A DNA stretch of 64,000 nt. Source: Candidatus Pelagibacter communis (lineage in GTDB: Bacteria; Pseudomonadota; Alphaproteobacteria; Pelagibacterales; Pelagibacteraceae). The translations under genes and the position numbers were made by a program. The notes beneath the pieces were generated by a model. The model made no database searches. It saw nothing but the letters and a program-made list of their open reading frames with translations, and was not told the origin of the DNA. Within the stretch, counting starts at the first letter, position 1; every line of letters begins with the position of its first letter. This document shows positions 9,301-18,184 of the stretch, piece after piece. The stretch spans positions 99,520 to 163,519 of the forward strand of contig NZ_CVSF01000068.1 in NCBI RefSeq assembly GCF_001179925.1, written 5' to 3'.

Positions 9301-9611
9301 TAAATTGACTTAGATACAGTGGTTTTTTTGAAAGGTGATCTAATCAATATGTTTTTTTTCATTTTTTTTAGTCTTGGAGATAAATTTTTATTCTTTACTG
9401 ATCTTAAGAACTCATCAAAGCTTCCTTTTTTATCAACTGATCTTACCCCAGCATTACTTACAGTCAATTTAAGGCTTCTCTTTAATAGGTCACTCGTAAA
9501 TTTTACTTTTTTTAAATTAGGCAAAAATCTTCTTTTAGTCTTATTGTTAGCATGACTAACATTATGACCTTTTAAGGGAATTTTTCCAGTAAGTTCACAT
9601 TTTTTTGACAT
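9300..9611 (-). CDS. rpmB: 50S ribosomal protein L28
   Basis: From the ATG at 9611 the protein has 103 residues and begins MSKKCELTGKIP, the classic L28 N-terminus, followed by GHNVSHANNKTKRRFLPNL. A longer frame opening with TTG at 9650 is rejected because that TTG is the -35 box of a strong promoter and the extra 13 residues are not L28-like. The protein is a little longer than most L28s because of a basic C-terminal tail. There is no Shine-Dalgarno sequence before the ATG. The predicted transcription start lies only about 4-5 bases upstream, so the mRNA may be nearly leaderless. Confidence 0.93.
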   Translation of the reverse strand: MSKKCELTGKIPLKGHNVSHANNKTKRRFLPNLKKVKFTSDLLKRSLKLTVSNAGVRSVDKKGSFDEFLRSVKNKNLSPRLKKMKKNILIRSPFKKTTVSKSI

Positions 9612-9621
9612 TCTAGCCGAC

Positions 9622-9650
9622 TGTATAAGGTGTGATAGGGTTCGCGTCAA
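9622..9650 (-). promoter_or_regulatory. Sigma70-type promoter of rpmB
   Basis: On the minus strand a TTGACG -35 box (9645-9650) and a TATACA -10 box (9622-9627) are separated by exactly 17 bases. They lie in the gap between pyrD and rpmB. The expected start of transcription is near 9615, only a few bases before the ATG at 9611. Confidence 0.65.
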
Positions 9651-9665
9651 GTTAATAGAATAAAT

Positions 9666-10712
9666 TTAAGTTTTATTTCCAATGATTTCTCTAAAATTTT
9701 TAACTCCATCTTTCAATAGTAGATCATGTAAATCATCTTTAATCGAGTTAACAATATTTGGTCCTTTGAATACCATCCCAGTATAAAGTTGTATCAATTC
9801 AGCTCCAGATAAAAACTTATTGTATGCACTTAGACCTGAGTCAACACCACCTACCCCGATAATCTTTATTTTATTTTTTAATTTTTTGTAAAATTTATTA
9901 ATTAATAAATTTGATTTATCTTCTATAGGTTTACCGGATAATCCACCTTTTTGATGTTTTTGAATATTCTTTAATCTTTCTCTCAACACATCGGAGGTAT
10001 TTGAAATAATAACAGCTTCAATGCTATTACTCATCAATACATCTGATATTTTTTCGATTTCAACATCGTTGATATCTGGGGCAATTTTTAAGACTATTGG
10101 TATTTTTGAAGTTAAATTTTTTTTTTCTTTTTTTATCTCATTCAATAATTGATCGAGTTTAGATTGATCATGGAAATTTCTTAGATTTTCAGTATTTGGT
10201 GAAGAAATATTTATAGTAACATAATCTGCTAAATTATGAAATGCTCTCAAACCAACTAAATAATCTTCTAGCCTATTTTTTGTATCTTTGTTAGGTCCTA
10301 TATTTATACCAAGTAAGCCAGTCTTGGGATTCATTTTAATTCTTTTAGATATATTTTCAGCTCCATGATTATTAAATCCTAATCTATTAATCAAAGCCTC
10401 ATCCTCAACTAACCTAAAAACTCTGGGTTTAGGATTGCCATACTGCCGTAATGGAGTAATAGTTCCAACTTCTACAAAACCAAAACCTAATTTGAATAGT
10501 TGATTGTATATTTCTGCGTTTTTATCAAAGCCAGCGGCCATTCCGATTGGGTTATCAATGATTTTGTTAAATATTTCTGTTTCAAATAGTTTATCGTAAT
10601 TTTTACTTTTGAAAATATTAGGAACAAAGTTAAATTTTAATGACTTTATTGCTAAATCGTGTGCTGTCTCTGGATCTAATTTAAAAATTAATCGTCTTAA
10701 GTTTGAAAACAT
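9666..10712 (-). CDS. pyrD: Dihydroorotate dehydrogenase, quinone-dependent (class 2)
   Basis: The protein has 348 residues. It oxidises dihydroorotate to orotate in pyrimidine synthesis and passes the electrons to membrane quinone. An N-terminal helical membrane-binding region (about 1-40) precedes the TIM barrel, which identifies class 2. Motifs include NPIGMAAGFDKNAE near residue 55, INISSPNTENLRNF near 170 with the catalytic serine, and the phosphate-binding GVGGVDSG near 285. The start overlaps the end of lysK by one base. Confidence 0.95.
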   Translation of the reverse strand: MFSNLRRLIFKLDPETAHDLAIKSLKFNFVPNIFKSKNYDKLFETEIFNKIIDNPIGMAAGFDKNAEIYNQLFKLGFGFVEVGTITPLRQYGNPKPRVFRLVEDEALINRLGFNNHGAENISKRIKMNPKTGLLGINIGPNKDTKNRLEDYLVGLRAFHNLADYVTINISSPNTENLRNFHDQSKLDQLLNEIKKEKKNLTSKIPIVLKIAPDINDVEIEKISDVLMSNSIEAVIISNTSDVLRERLKNIQKHQKGGLSGKPIEDKSNLLINKFYKKLKNKIKIIGVGGVDSGLSAYNKFLSGAELIQLYTGMVFKGPNIVNSIKDDLHDLLLKDGVKNFREIIGNKT

Positions 10713-12274
10713 TATTTTATTTTCTTTATTATAAGCTCTTTAGTTTCATTAACACCAAAAAAACTGATAAAAAATCCCATACGAGGTCCATTCTCATCTC
10801 CAAAAACAACTTGATAAATCAATTTGAACCAATCTCTTAGGTTTTCTGAATAACCATTTTCTTTACCAACTGAATATATCAGAGTTTGAATATCTTCAGG
10901 AGTCATCTGATCATTGCATTTTTCAAGAGTTTTGATTAATGACTCTAAAGCAATCTTTTCAATTTCATTTGGTTTTTTATAATCTTTTTGAGATTTAATT
11001 ACATCATTGAAATATTTTATTGCATATTCCACAAGCCTATCAAATATTGGATAATTTTTTTCATCAATTTCAGGTTTATATTTTTTTACAAATTTCCATA
11101 AAAGTTCCTTAGAGTCTGCATTGCTAGTTTCTACAAGATTTAGTAACATTGAAAATGACATTATAAAATTTTCTTTTGGAATTTTTCCATTATGAACATG
11201 CCATAAAGGATTCATTAATAATTGTAACTCATCCTGTTTTTTTGCCCTTTCAATAAAATCTAAATACTCATCTACCGCTTTAGGAACTACCTCTTTGTAG
11301 AGTTTTTTTGCTCTTTTAGGATTTTGATACATAAACAAAGATAAACTTTCTGGAGATGCATACTTGAGCCATTGATCAATTGTAATCCCATTACCTTTAG
11401 ACTTAGAAATTTTTTCACCTTTTTCATCTAGAAATAATTCATAAGCAAATCCAGAAGGATTTATTTTTCCAATTAATTTTATGATTTTTGATGATAAAAT
11501 TGCACTTTCAATAAGATCTTTTCCATACATTTCAAAATCAACATCTAGTGCATACCATCTCATCGCCCAGTCCACCTTCCATTGAAGTTTGCAATGACCA
11601 TCTAAAATACTTTGTTCTATTTTTTTTCCATTATTATCAAAAATTATTTTTGAATTAGTTTTATCAATTTCTATAACTGGTATTTCTAATACATGTCCAC
11701 TCTCTGGACAGATGGGTAAGAAAGGGCTGTAAGTCTTTTGTCTTTCTTTACCTAATGTTGGTAAAATTATATTCAATATTTCATCATAATTATCCAAAAT
11801 CAGTTGAAGAACAGGATTAAAGAATCCTGATTTATATAACGAGGTAGAGCTTTTAAAAGTATAATTAAAATTAAAATTATTTAAGAAATCTTTAAGCATT
11901 TCATTATTGTGTTCCCCAAAACTTTTAAATTTCCCGAATGGGTCTGGTACCTGAGTTAATGGTTTATGTAAATTTTTCTCTAATAATTTTTGTTCAGGAA
12001 CATTATCTGGAATTTTTCTTAATCCATCCATGTCATCAGAAAAAGTAATTATTTCTGTTGGAAAATCTGTTAATTGTTTTAAAGCATTGACCATCATAGA
12101 TGTTCTTGCAACTTCTCCAAATGTACCAATATGAGGTAAACCGCTAGGACCATAACCTGTTTGAAGTGTAATTTTACCTTTTTTTTCTATTAAAGATTTT
12201 CTTTCACGAAGCATTTTTTTTGCTTCCATAATTGGCCAAGCGTTTGTTTTATCTAGATTTTCTTTTTTTATCAT
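10712..12274 (-). CDS. lysK: Lysyl-tRNA synthetase, class I (archaeal type)
   Basis: The protein has 520 residues from the ATG at 12274. A GTG at 12283 would add three residues but overlaps the GGA ribosome-binding stretch. It is a class I synthetase, with HIG at residues 51-53 (HIGTFGEV, the HIGH motif) and KISKSKG at 291-297 (the KMSKS motif, numbered from the upstream GTG). It charges tRNA-Lys. Most bacteria use an unrelated class II enzyme; class I LysRS is typical of archaea and alphaproteobacteria, which fits the host. It heads the run lysK-pyrD-rpmB-yhhQ. Confidence 0.95.
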   Translation of the reverse strand: MIKKENLDKTNAWPIMEAKKMLRERKSLIEKKGKITLQTGYGPSGLPHIGTFGEVARTSMMVNALKQLTDFPTEIITFSDDMDGLRKIPDNVPEQKLLEKNLHKPLTQVPDPFGKFKSFGEHNNEMLKDFLNNFNFNYTFKSSTSLYKSGFFNPVLQLILDNYDEILNIILPTLGKERQKTYSPFLPICPESGHVLEIPVIEIDKTNSKIIFDNNGKKIEQSILDGHCKLQWKVDWAMRWYALDVDFEMYGKDLIESAILSSKIIKLIGKINPSGFAYELFLDEKGEKISKSKGNGITIDQWLKYASPESLSLFMYQNPKRAKKLYKEVVPKAVDEYLDFIERAKKQDELQLLMNPLWHVHNGKIPKENFIMSFSMLLNLVETSNADSKELLWKFVKKYKPEIDEKNYPIFDRLVEYAIKYFNDVIKSQKDYKKPNEIEKIALESLIKTLEKCNDQMTPEDIQTLIYSVGKENGYSENLRDWFKLIYQVVFGDENGPRMGFFISFFGVNETKELIIKKIK

Positions 12275-12298
12275 GAATTCCACTTCAAAATTATTATA

Positions 12299-12314
12299 TT
12301 AGTGAATTTACTAA
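12299..12314. promoter_or_regulatory. Near-perfect palindrome between lysK and trkH
   Basis: TTAGT and ACTAA arms flank a GAATTT centre, a 16-base symmetric site in the 88-base gap between two divergent genes. It could be an operator or chance in AT-rich DNA. Nothing in the window identifies a cognate regulator. Confidence 0.25.
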
Positions 12315-12362
12315 TTCTTATAGAGTTGAAATTTATTTACCATAAAATAATGTTCTTTCAAA

Positions 12363-13802
12363 ATGTCTAATTATAAAACTGTTTTTTTTACACTTGGAAT
12401 TTTACAAATAATTCTAGGAATATTTATGTTTATTCCAATCATTTTTCAATTTATCTACTCCGAAATTGATTCATCGTTTTTTGGTGCATCATTAGTAACA
12501 ATTATTTTTGGTATCCTGTTTTTTCTGGCAAATTTAGATCATGATAAAAGACTAACACTTCAACAAGCATTTCTCCTCACAGCATTATCTTGGTTAAGTG
12601 TTGCAATTTTTGGTTCATTGCCCTTTGTTTTTTCAGATTTAAATTTTACTTTTACTAATGCATTCTTTGAAAGCATGTCTGGAATTACAACTACTGGATC
12701 TACAATCATTTCAAATTTAAATGAAATGCCAAAAAGTATATTGCTTTGGCGCGCAATACTTCAGTGGCTAGGAGGTATTGGAATAATTATTATGGCAATT
12801 ACTTTAATGCCAATAATGAATGTAGGTGGAATGCAATTATTTAGAATTTCAAATAATGACTCATCTGAAAAAATATTACCAAAATCAAAAGAAATAGCGC
12901 TTCGTTTAATCTACATTTATTCAACATTAACTTTGTTATGTGGAATAACTTATAAAGTTTTTGGTATGAATTTTTTCGATAGTTTAACACACTCTATGAC
13001 AACTATAGCAACAGGAGGATTTTCTAATTATAATGAATCAATAGGCTTCTTTAACAGCGTTTCAATTGAAATATCAGCAATGATTTTTATTATTTTAGGA
13101 AGTTTGCCATTCATTGCATATATCAAATTTATAAGTGGAAATAAAAAAATATTAATAAGTGACTCTCAAATTAAAACTTTTTTTAAAATCATATTTTTGA
13201 GTGTTGTCATTTTAACAGTCTATCTAATAATGATTGGTTCGGAAAAATTTAATTTCAGATCTGTAACATTTAATGTAATTTCAATATTAACCGGGACTGG
13301 TTATGTTAATGCAGACTTTGATACTTGGGGAAGTTTTACATTAATTTTATTTTTAGGATTAATGTTTATTGGTGGTTGTGCTGGATCAACAACATGTGGA
13401 ATAAAGATATTTAGAATTCAAGTATTATATTTATTTATAGTTAATCAACTTAAAAAAATAATCTATCCAAAAGGTATCTTTGTTTTAAAATATGATGAAA
13501 ATCCAATTGATAACAAATTTATATCTTCAATAATTTCATTTATATATATGTATTTAGTTATTTTTTTTATTCTCACTGCTTTATTATCTTTGACTGGATT
13601 AGATTTTATAACTTCTATTTCTGGCGCGGCTACATCTATTTCAAATGTTGGACCTGGTTTAGGCTCAACTATTGGACCTAATGGTGATTTTTCTGCAATA
13701 CCAGATACGTCTAAATGGATATTGAGTATAGGTATGATTTTAGGAAGATTAGAATTATTTGCTATACTTGTTTTATTTCTACCATCTTTTTGGAAAAATT
13801 AA
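12363..13802 (+). CDS. trkH: Potassium uptake protein TrkH
   Basis: A polytopic membrane protein of 479 residues. The four selectivity-filter loops of the SKT family are visible in order: TTTGST near 109-113, IATGGFS near 217, LTGTGY near 312 and SNVGPG near 425. TrkH forms the K+ channel that is gated by the cytoplasmic NAD-binding protein TrkA, which is not in this window. It begins a plus-strand trio with ampG (3-base gap) and an NlpC/P60 gene, and is divergent from lysK. Confidence 0.94.
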   Translation: MSNYKTVFFTLGILQIILGIFMFIPIIFQFIYSEIDSSFFGASLVTIIFGILFFLANLDHDKRLTLQQAFLLTALSWLSVAIFGSLPFVFSDLNFTFTNAFFESMSGITTTGSTIISNLNEMPKSILLWRAILQWLGGIGIIIMAITLMPIMNVGGMQLFRISNNDSSEKILPKSKEIALRLIYIYSTLTLLCGITYKVFGMNFFDSLTHSMTTIATGGFSNYNESIGFFNSVSIEISAMIFIILGSLPFIAYIKFISGNKKILISDSQIKTFFKIIFLSVVILTVYLIMIGSEKFNFRSVTFNVISILTGTGYVNADFDTWGSFTLILFLGLMFIGGCAGSTTCGIKIFRIQVLYLFIVNQLKKIIYPKGIFVLKYDENPIDNKFISSIISFIYMYLVIFFILTALLSLTGLDFITSISGAATSISNVGPGLGSTIGPNGDFSAIPDTSKWILSIGMILGRLELFAILVLFLPSFWKN

Positions 13803-13805
13803 TTT

Positions 13806-15266
13806 ATGAAAAAAATTAATATTTTTTTTGAAAAAAAACCTTTGAAAATGATCTGTTTAGGATTTTCATCAGGTCTTCCTATACTTTTAGTTTTTTCAAC
13901 TCTTTCCGTCTGGCTCGTAAAGGCAGGTATTAGTCGGAGTACTGTAACATTGTTTAGTTGGGCTGGTTTTGCATATGCATTTAAATATTTATGGTCCCCG
14001 CTAGTTGACAATTATAAATTGCCAATACTTAAAAACTTAGGTCATAGAAGAAGTTGGCTTTTATTATCTCAATTATTGATAATTTCTGCTTTGATTTTAA
14101 CTGCTTTTTCCGATCCAAAAGAGAATTTATTTTTTACTGCTTTATTTATTGCTATTTTAGCTTTTTTTAGCGCTACTCAAGACATCCTAATTGATGCTTT
14201 TAGAATTGAGTCTGCTCCACAACACTTACAGGGCCCTTTATCATCAATGTATATAGCAGGATATAGAATCGCTATGCTTGTAGCTGGTGCAGGGAGTTTA
14301 TGGCTAGCATCGTTTTTTGGTACTGAAATTTATGATCAAAATGTATGGAAAAAAGTTTACCTCATAATGTCCTTATTCATGTTGATTGGAGTATTTGCCA
14401 CTTTTGTGTCGGATGAACCTAAAATAAAAAGAAATTTTAGTTCTGATAATCACATTAAATTCCTAGTCTCTATTTTTATTTCGGTAATTGGTTTTATATT
14501 TTTATACTCATTAATAGATAACCCTTTCGGAAAAAAAGAAGTTTTATCAAGTTTCATATTTTCATTTTTTAGATTAATAATATGTTTTATCTTCGCTTAT
14601 CTAATCATTGTTTTATTGGTTTTAATCAAATTTGCTCCAAAAAATAAAATTTCAAAAAGTTATATGGGTCCAATTTTGAACTTTATAAAAAGATACGGAA
14701 AATTTGCTTTTTTAATACTTCTTTTAATTTCACTATATAGAATAGCTGATATCGTTATGGGAGTAATGGCCAATATATTTTATTTGGAAAAAGGTTATAA
14801 AATTTCAGAGATTGCTACTTTTTCCAAATTTTTTGGGGTTTTTGCTACAATATTTGGTGGATTTATTGGTGGTTATAGTTCTTACAAATTTGGAACTATG
14901 AAATGTTTATTCTTTGGTGCTTTAATCGCCGCATTAAGCAATTTATTATTTGCATGGTTAGCAATATCACCAATAAGTATTAATTTTTTAATTACAGTAA
15001 TAACTGCTGATAATATATCTAGTGGATTTGCTGGAGCAGCGTTTGTAATATATCTATCTGGTTTAACATCAATAAAATTTACAGCAACACAATATGCATT
15101 ATTTAGCTCAATAATGCTTTTTATACCAAAATTAATTGCGGGGTACGCTGGAGGATGGGTTGATTTGATGGGATATCCTTATTTTTTCTCATTAACAGCC
15201 TTTTTAGGTTTGCCAGTTTTAATTTTAATTATTTGGATTAGTAAAGTAGCGCCAATTAAAAATTAA
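13806..15266 (+). CDS. ampG: AmpG-type muropeptide permease (MFS)
   Basis: A major-facilitator protein of 486 residues with about 12-14 hydrophobic segments. The N-terminal GFSSGLPILLVFSTLSVWL, then WSPLVDNYKLP and DILIDAFRIE, match the AmpG family, which imports GlcNAc-anhydroMurNAc peptides from the periplasm for cell-wall recycling. It is followed with no gap by an apparently cytoplasmic NlpC/P60 peptidase that could cut the imported peptides, which supports the assignment. Confidence 0.88.
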   Translation: MKKINIFFEKKPLKMICLGFSSGLPILLVFSTLSVWLVKAGISRSTVTLFSWAGFAYAFKYLWSPLVDNYKLPILKNLGHRRSWLLLSQLLIISALILTAFSDPKENLFFTALFIAILAFFSATQDILIDAFRIESAPQHLQGPLSSMYIAGYRIAMLVAGAGSLWLASFFGTEIYDQNVWKKVYLIMSLFMLIGVFATFVSDEPKIKRNFSSDNHIKFLVSIFISVIGFIFLYSLIDNPFGKKEVLSSFIFSFFRLIICFIFAYLIIVLLVLIKFAPKNKISKSYMGPILNFIKRYGKFAFLILLLISLYRIADIVMGVMANIFYLEKGYKISEIATFSKFFGVFATIFGGFIGGYSSYKFGTMKCLFFGALIAALSNLLFAWLAISPISINFLITVITADNISSGFAGAAFVIYLSGLTSIKFTATQYALFSSIMLFIPKLIAGYAGGWVDLMGYPYFFSLTAFLGLPVLILIIWISKVAPIKN

Positions 15267-16019
15267 ATGAAAAATTATTTTTTAAATATTCCTGTATCTA
15301 ACATCTATTCTAAACCTTCTATCAAATCAGAAATAACCTCACAAATGTTATATGGAGAAAAATTCAAAATACTATCAAAAAAGAAAAATTGGGTAAAAAT
15401 TAAAACTAGTTTTGATAATTATAAAGGTTTTATTAAAGACAGGATTTTTTTTCAAAGTTTTAAAGCAAACAAAAAAGTAAATGAACTTAAATCAAAAATA
15501 TACAAAAAACTAAATAATAAATTTTTTCCTACAAAAAAATTTTTATATTTTGCTTCTGGAATTTCTGTGATAAAGGAAAGTAAAAACTTTGTTCAATTCG
15601 AAAAAAATAAATGGATAAAAAAGAAACACCTAAAATCGATTTTACACACTGAAAAAAATTATAAAAAAATTTTTAAACAATTTACTAAATCTAAATATTT
15701 ATGGGGTGGCAAGACATCTGAAGGTATCGATTGCTCAGCATTGATTCAAATATACTATTATTATAATAGAGTTTTTTTCCCAAGAGATTCAAAGGATCAA
15801 ATTAAATACTGCAAAAAAAGAGCAATTAAAAATTTTAAAGAAGGTAATATTATTTTTTGGAAAGGTCATGTAGGCGTGTGTCTTAATCAAAATATGTTCA
15901 TACATGCTTATGGACCAAGAAAAAAAGTAGTAATAATGCCTATAAAGTTTACTATTAATTTAATAAAAACCACTGCAAATTTAGATGTTAAAAAGATAAG
16001 TAATATTAAGAAATTTTAA
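15267..16019 (+). CDS. NlpC/P60 family cysteine peptidase with SH3-like domains
   Basis: The protein has 250 residues. The SH3b-like region covers about 1-120 and the NlpC/P60 domain about 125-250. Catalytic Cys156 lies in GIDCSALIQ, His201 in GHVGVCL, and the third polar residue is His213 (FIHAYGP). There is no signal peptide or membrane segment, so it is probably cytoplasmic. This resembles YkfC-type gamma-D-Glu-diaminoacid endopeptidases that trim recycled murein peptides. It starts on the base after ampG's stop. Its last 4 bases overlap tyrA. Confidence 0.85.
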   Translation: MKNYFLNIPVSNIYSKPSIKSEITSQMLYGEKFKILSKKKNWVKIKTSFDNYKGFIKDRIFFQSFKANKKVNELKSKIYKKLNNKFFPTKKFLYFASGISVIKESKNFVQFEKNKWIKKKHLKSILHTEKNYKKIFKQFTKSKYLWGGKTSEGIDCSALIQIYYYYNRVFFPRDSKDQIKYCKKRAIKNFKEGNIIFWKGHVGVCLNQNMFIHAYGPRKKVVIMPIKFTINLIKTTANLDVKKISNIKKF

Positions 16020-16912
16020 TTTCTACCAAAATCAGGCTTATTAACATCTTGTTTTAATTTTATTATTTTTGATCTGACTTTTTTAGTTTGAGTAAGTTTT
16101 TTCAAAATTGATTTGTTATCTTTTAAATTAATGTCTTTTTTAAACTCATTTAAACTTTTTATGAATAAATTAATAGCTTTTGAGACATTATTTTTGTTAT
16201 TAAAAAAAATATCTCTCCACATAACTTCATTTGAGGCTGCAATTCTTGAAAAATCTCTTAATCCTCCAGCACTAAATTTTATTAAGTTATAGTTTTGTTT
16301 TTTTTCAAATTCTTGGGCAGATTTTACTAAATTATATGCAATTAAATGTGGTAAATGGCTTGTCATAGAAAAAATTTTATCGTGTTTTTCGGATGACATA
16401 ACAACTGTTTTTGAGCCAATTTTTTTCCAAAATTTATCCAAAATTTTTAAATCATTTTTTTTTGTATTTTTTTCTTTTATCAAAATACACCATCTATTAA
16501 CAAACATATTAGATTTACCGTGTTCAGGCCCACTTACTTCTGATCCTGCTATAGGATGACTGGACACCCATGATATCTTTTTTTTTAAAAATTTTTGAAT
16601 AATTTTAGATGTCACCACTTTAGATGAACCAATATCTGTAATTAAACAATTGGGTGGGATAAATTTATTTATCTTTAAAATAATTTTTTTATATTCACTC
16701 ATCGGAGTACAAAAAATAATTAAATCTGTATTAATCACTCCTTCTTTTAAAGATTTAACTATTCTTACTGATAAATTTAGTCTTTTAATCTTTAAAATAT
16801 TTTTTTTTGATTTTTCAAAAATATATATATTTTTTGCAATTTTTTTTTCCTTTATTCTCCTCAACAATGACGATCCAAGCAAACCACAACCTATAATTAA
16901 AATATTTTTCAT
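16016..16912 (-). CDS. tyrA: Prephenate/arogenate (cyclohexadienyl) dehydrogenase
   Basis: The protein has 298 residues. An N-terminal Rossmann domain (IIGCGLLGSS, GxGxxG at about 8-13) precedes a helical dimerisation domain. SSHPIAGSE near 116-124 and SMTSHLPHLIAYNL near 188 are TyrA signatures. It makes the tyrosine precursor by oxidative decarboxylation of prephenate or arogenate with NAD(P). It directly follows hisC on the same strand. That pairing is common in alphaproteobacteria, where HisC doubles as an aromatic aminotransferase. Confidence 0.92.
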   Translation of the reverse strand: MKNILIIGCGLLGSSLLRRIKEKKIAKNIYIFEKSKKNILKIKRLNLSVRIVKSLKEGVINTDLIIFCTPMSEYKKIILKINKFIPPNCLITDIGSSKVVTSKIIQKFLKKKISWVSSHPIAGSEVSGPEHGKSNMFVNRWCILIKEKNTKKNDLKILDKFWKKIGSKTVVMSSEKHDKIFSMTSHLPHLIAYNLVKSAQEFEKKQNYNLIKFSAGGLRDFSRIAASNEVMWRDIFFNNKNNVSKAINLFIKSLNEFKKDINLKDNKSILKKLTQTKKVRSKIIKLKQDVNKPDFGRN

Positions 16913-17995
16913 TTAATTTAATATTCCTTTAACAACATTCATAAATTTTAAATTTTCTTTTGACGATCCAATGGTTAATCTCAATTTATTCTTAATATGA
17001 TAACCATTCTCGGTTGATCTTAAAATTATTCCTTTTTGTTTTAACTTTTGGTAGAAAAAACTTGCTGAATAATTACTTTTTTCAAAATCTAGCATTAAAA
17101 AATTTGCCGATACAGTATTTGAAAAAATACTATAATTTTCAAGAAATTTTTTAATCTTTTTTGCATAAAACAAATTATGATTAATTGATTTTTTAATAAA
17201 TTTTTTATCCTTAAGTGACTCAACTGCAGCTAATTGAGCTATTTGATTCACATTAAAAGGAGGTTTAATCATATTAAGAGCTTTTATAATTTTTTTTGAT
17301 CCATAGCCCCATCCAACCCTCAAAGCAGCTAGTCCGAAGATTTTTGAAAAAGTTCTAAGAATAAAAACATTATCATTATTTTTGAATAAATTTAAACCTG
17401 AGGCATAATCGGAGTTTTTCATATATTCCGAATATGCATCATCAATTACTAATAAAATATTTTTGTTCAGTTTTTTTCTAAGCTTAAGTACCTCTTTTTT
17501 GGTTAAGTAAGTTCCTGTTGGATTATTTGGATTTGCTATAAAAACAATTTTCGTTTTCTTGCTAATCTTTTTTAATATTTCATCAATTGAAATTTTAAAA
17601 TCAATTTCCTTTGCAAATACAACCTTTGCTCCAACAATTTTCGAGTAAATTCTGTACATTAAAAAACTATACTCTGGCAAAACTACTTCGTCTTTTGGAC
17701 TCAAAAACAATTGACAAATCATTTGAATAACTTCATCTGAACCTGCACCACAAATAATTTTTTCAGAATTACATTTATAAGTTTTAGAAATGGCTTTCCT
17801 TAAATTGCTTGCCTTCCCATCAGGATATTTACTTGATATTAAATTTTTATTTAACATCAATTTTTTAACTTTTGGACTAAAACCTAGGGCAGACTCATTA
17901 GCTGACAATTTAATTACATTTTTAAATTTTTTGATTCTAGATTTACCCGGCTTATAGGCCTCTATATTGAATTTTTTGAATTTTAGAGCAATCAT
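16913..17995 (-). CDS. hisC: Histidinol-phosphate / aromatic aminotransferase
   Basis: A PLP fold-type I aminotransferase of 360 residues. PNNPTGT near 157 and DDAYSEY near 185-191 bind PLP, and Lys218 in RTFSKIFGL forms the Schiff base. The C-terminal RLTIGS carries the carboxylate-binding arginine. It should act in histidine synthesis. Its pairing with tyrA suggests it also transaminates prephenate or phenylpyruvate. It is divergent from the metX operon. Confidence 0.92.
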   Translation of the reverse strand: MIALKFKKFNIEAYKPGKSRIKKFKNVIKLSANESALGFSPKVKKLMLNKNLISSKYPDGKASNLRKAISKTYKCNSEKIICGAGSDEVIQMICQLFLSPKDEVVLPEYSFLMYRIYSKIVGAKVVFAKEIDFKISIDEILKKISKKTKIVFIANPNNPTGTYLTKKEVLKLRKKLNKNILLVIDDAYSEYMKNSDYASGLNLFKNNDNVFILRTFSKIFGLAALRVGWGYGSKKIIKALNMIKPPFNVNQIAQLAAVESLKDKKFIKKSINHNLFYAKKIKKFLENYSIFSNTVSANFLMLDFEKSNYSASFFYQKLKQKGIILRSTENGYHIKNKLRLTIGSSKENLKFMNVVKGILN

Positions 17996-18067
17996 TTTTT
18001 TAATTTATGGGTTCTTTATAGATAAAATTACAAATTTTTATAGAGAATAAGAAGCTTTTTTAAAAAA

Positions 18068-18096
18068 TTGACATAATAAATAAGTTCTTGTAAAAA
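18068..18096 (+). promoter_or_regulatory. Predicted promoter of the metX-metW-gloB operon
   Basis: A perfect TTGACA -35 box (18068-18073) is followed after 17 bases by TAAAAA (18091-18096), a weak -10. The predicted start near 18103 coincides with the first bases of the SAM-II aptamer, so the riboswitch would occupy the very 5' end of the mRNA. Confidence 0.5.
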
Positions 18097-18101
18097 AAAT
18101 A

Positions 18102-18152
18102 TGCGCTGATTTAACTGAATTGCGAGCGCTTAAAAAAAACCGCTAAAATAGT
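18102..18152 (+). ncRNA. SAM-II riboswitch
   Basis: The sequence closely matches the SAM-II aptamer known from marine metX leaders. P1 is formed by GCGCT (18103-18107) and AGCGC (18125-18129), enclosing the conserved loop that begins GATTTAAC and runs to ATTGC. The conserved GCTAAA (18142-18147) closes the pseudoknot downstream. It lies 33 bases before metX. SAM-II turns off methionine genes when S-adenosylmethionine is abundant. Here the usual purine-rich ribosome site after GCTAAA is replaced by a run of eight T's. Confidence 0.9.
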
Positions 18153-18159
18153 TTTTTTT
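18132..18159 (+). terminator. A/T inverted repeat overlapping the SAM-II pseudoknot, possible expression switch
   Basis: AAAAAAAAC (18132-18140) and GTTTTTTTT (18151-18159) are perfect reverse complements around a 10-base loop that contains the conserved GCTAAA. It ends in a T-tract, so it could be a weak intrinsic terminator or an alternative fold competing with ligand binding. The stem is almost all A-U and therefore weak. Confidence 0.4.
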
Positions 18160-18184
18160 CTCACAATTCAAATAAAGCTCAATT

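Noticed and set aside
18160..18184. Possible second (SAM-V) aptamer after SAM-II, as reported in some marine leaders
   Set aside because: Only 25 bases remain before the metX ATG and no second GCTAAA-type core is seen.
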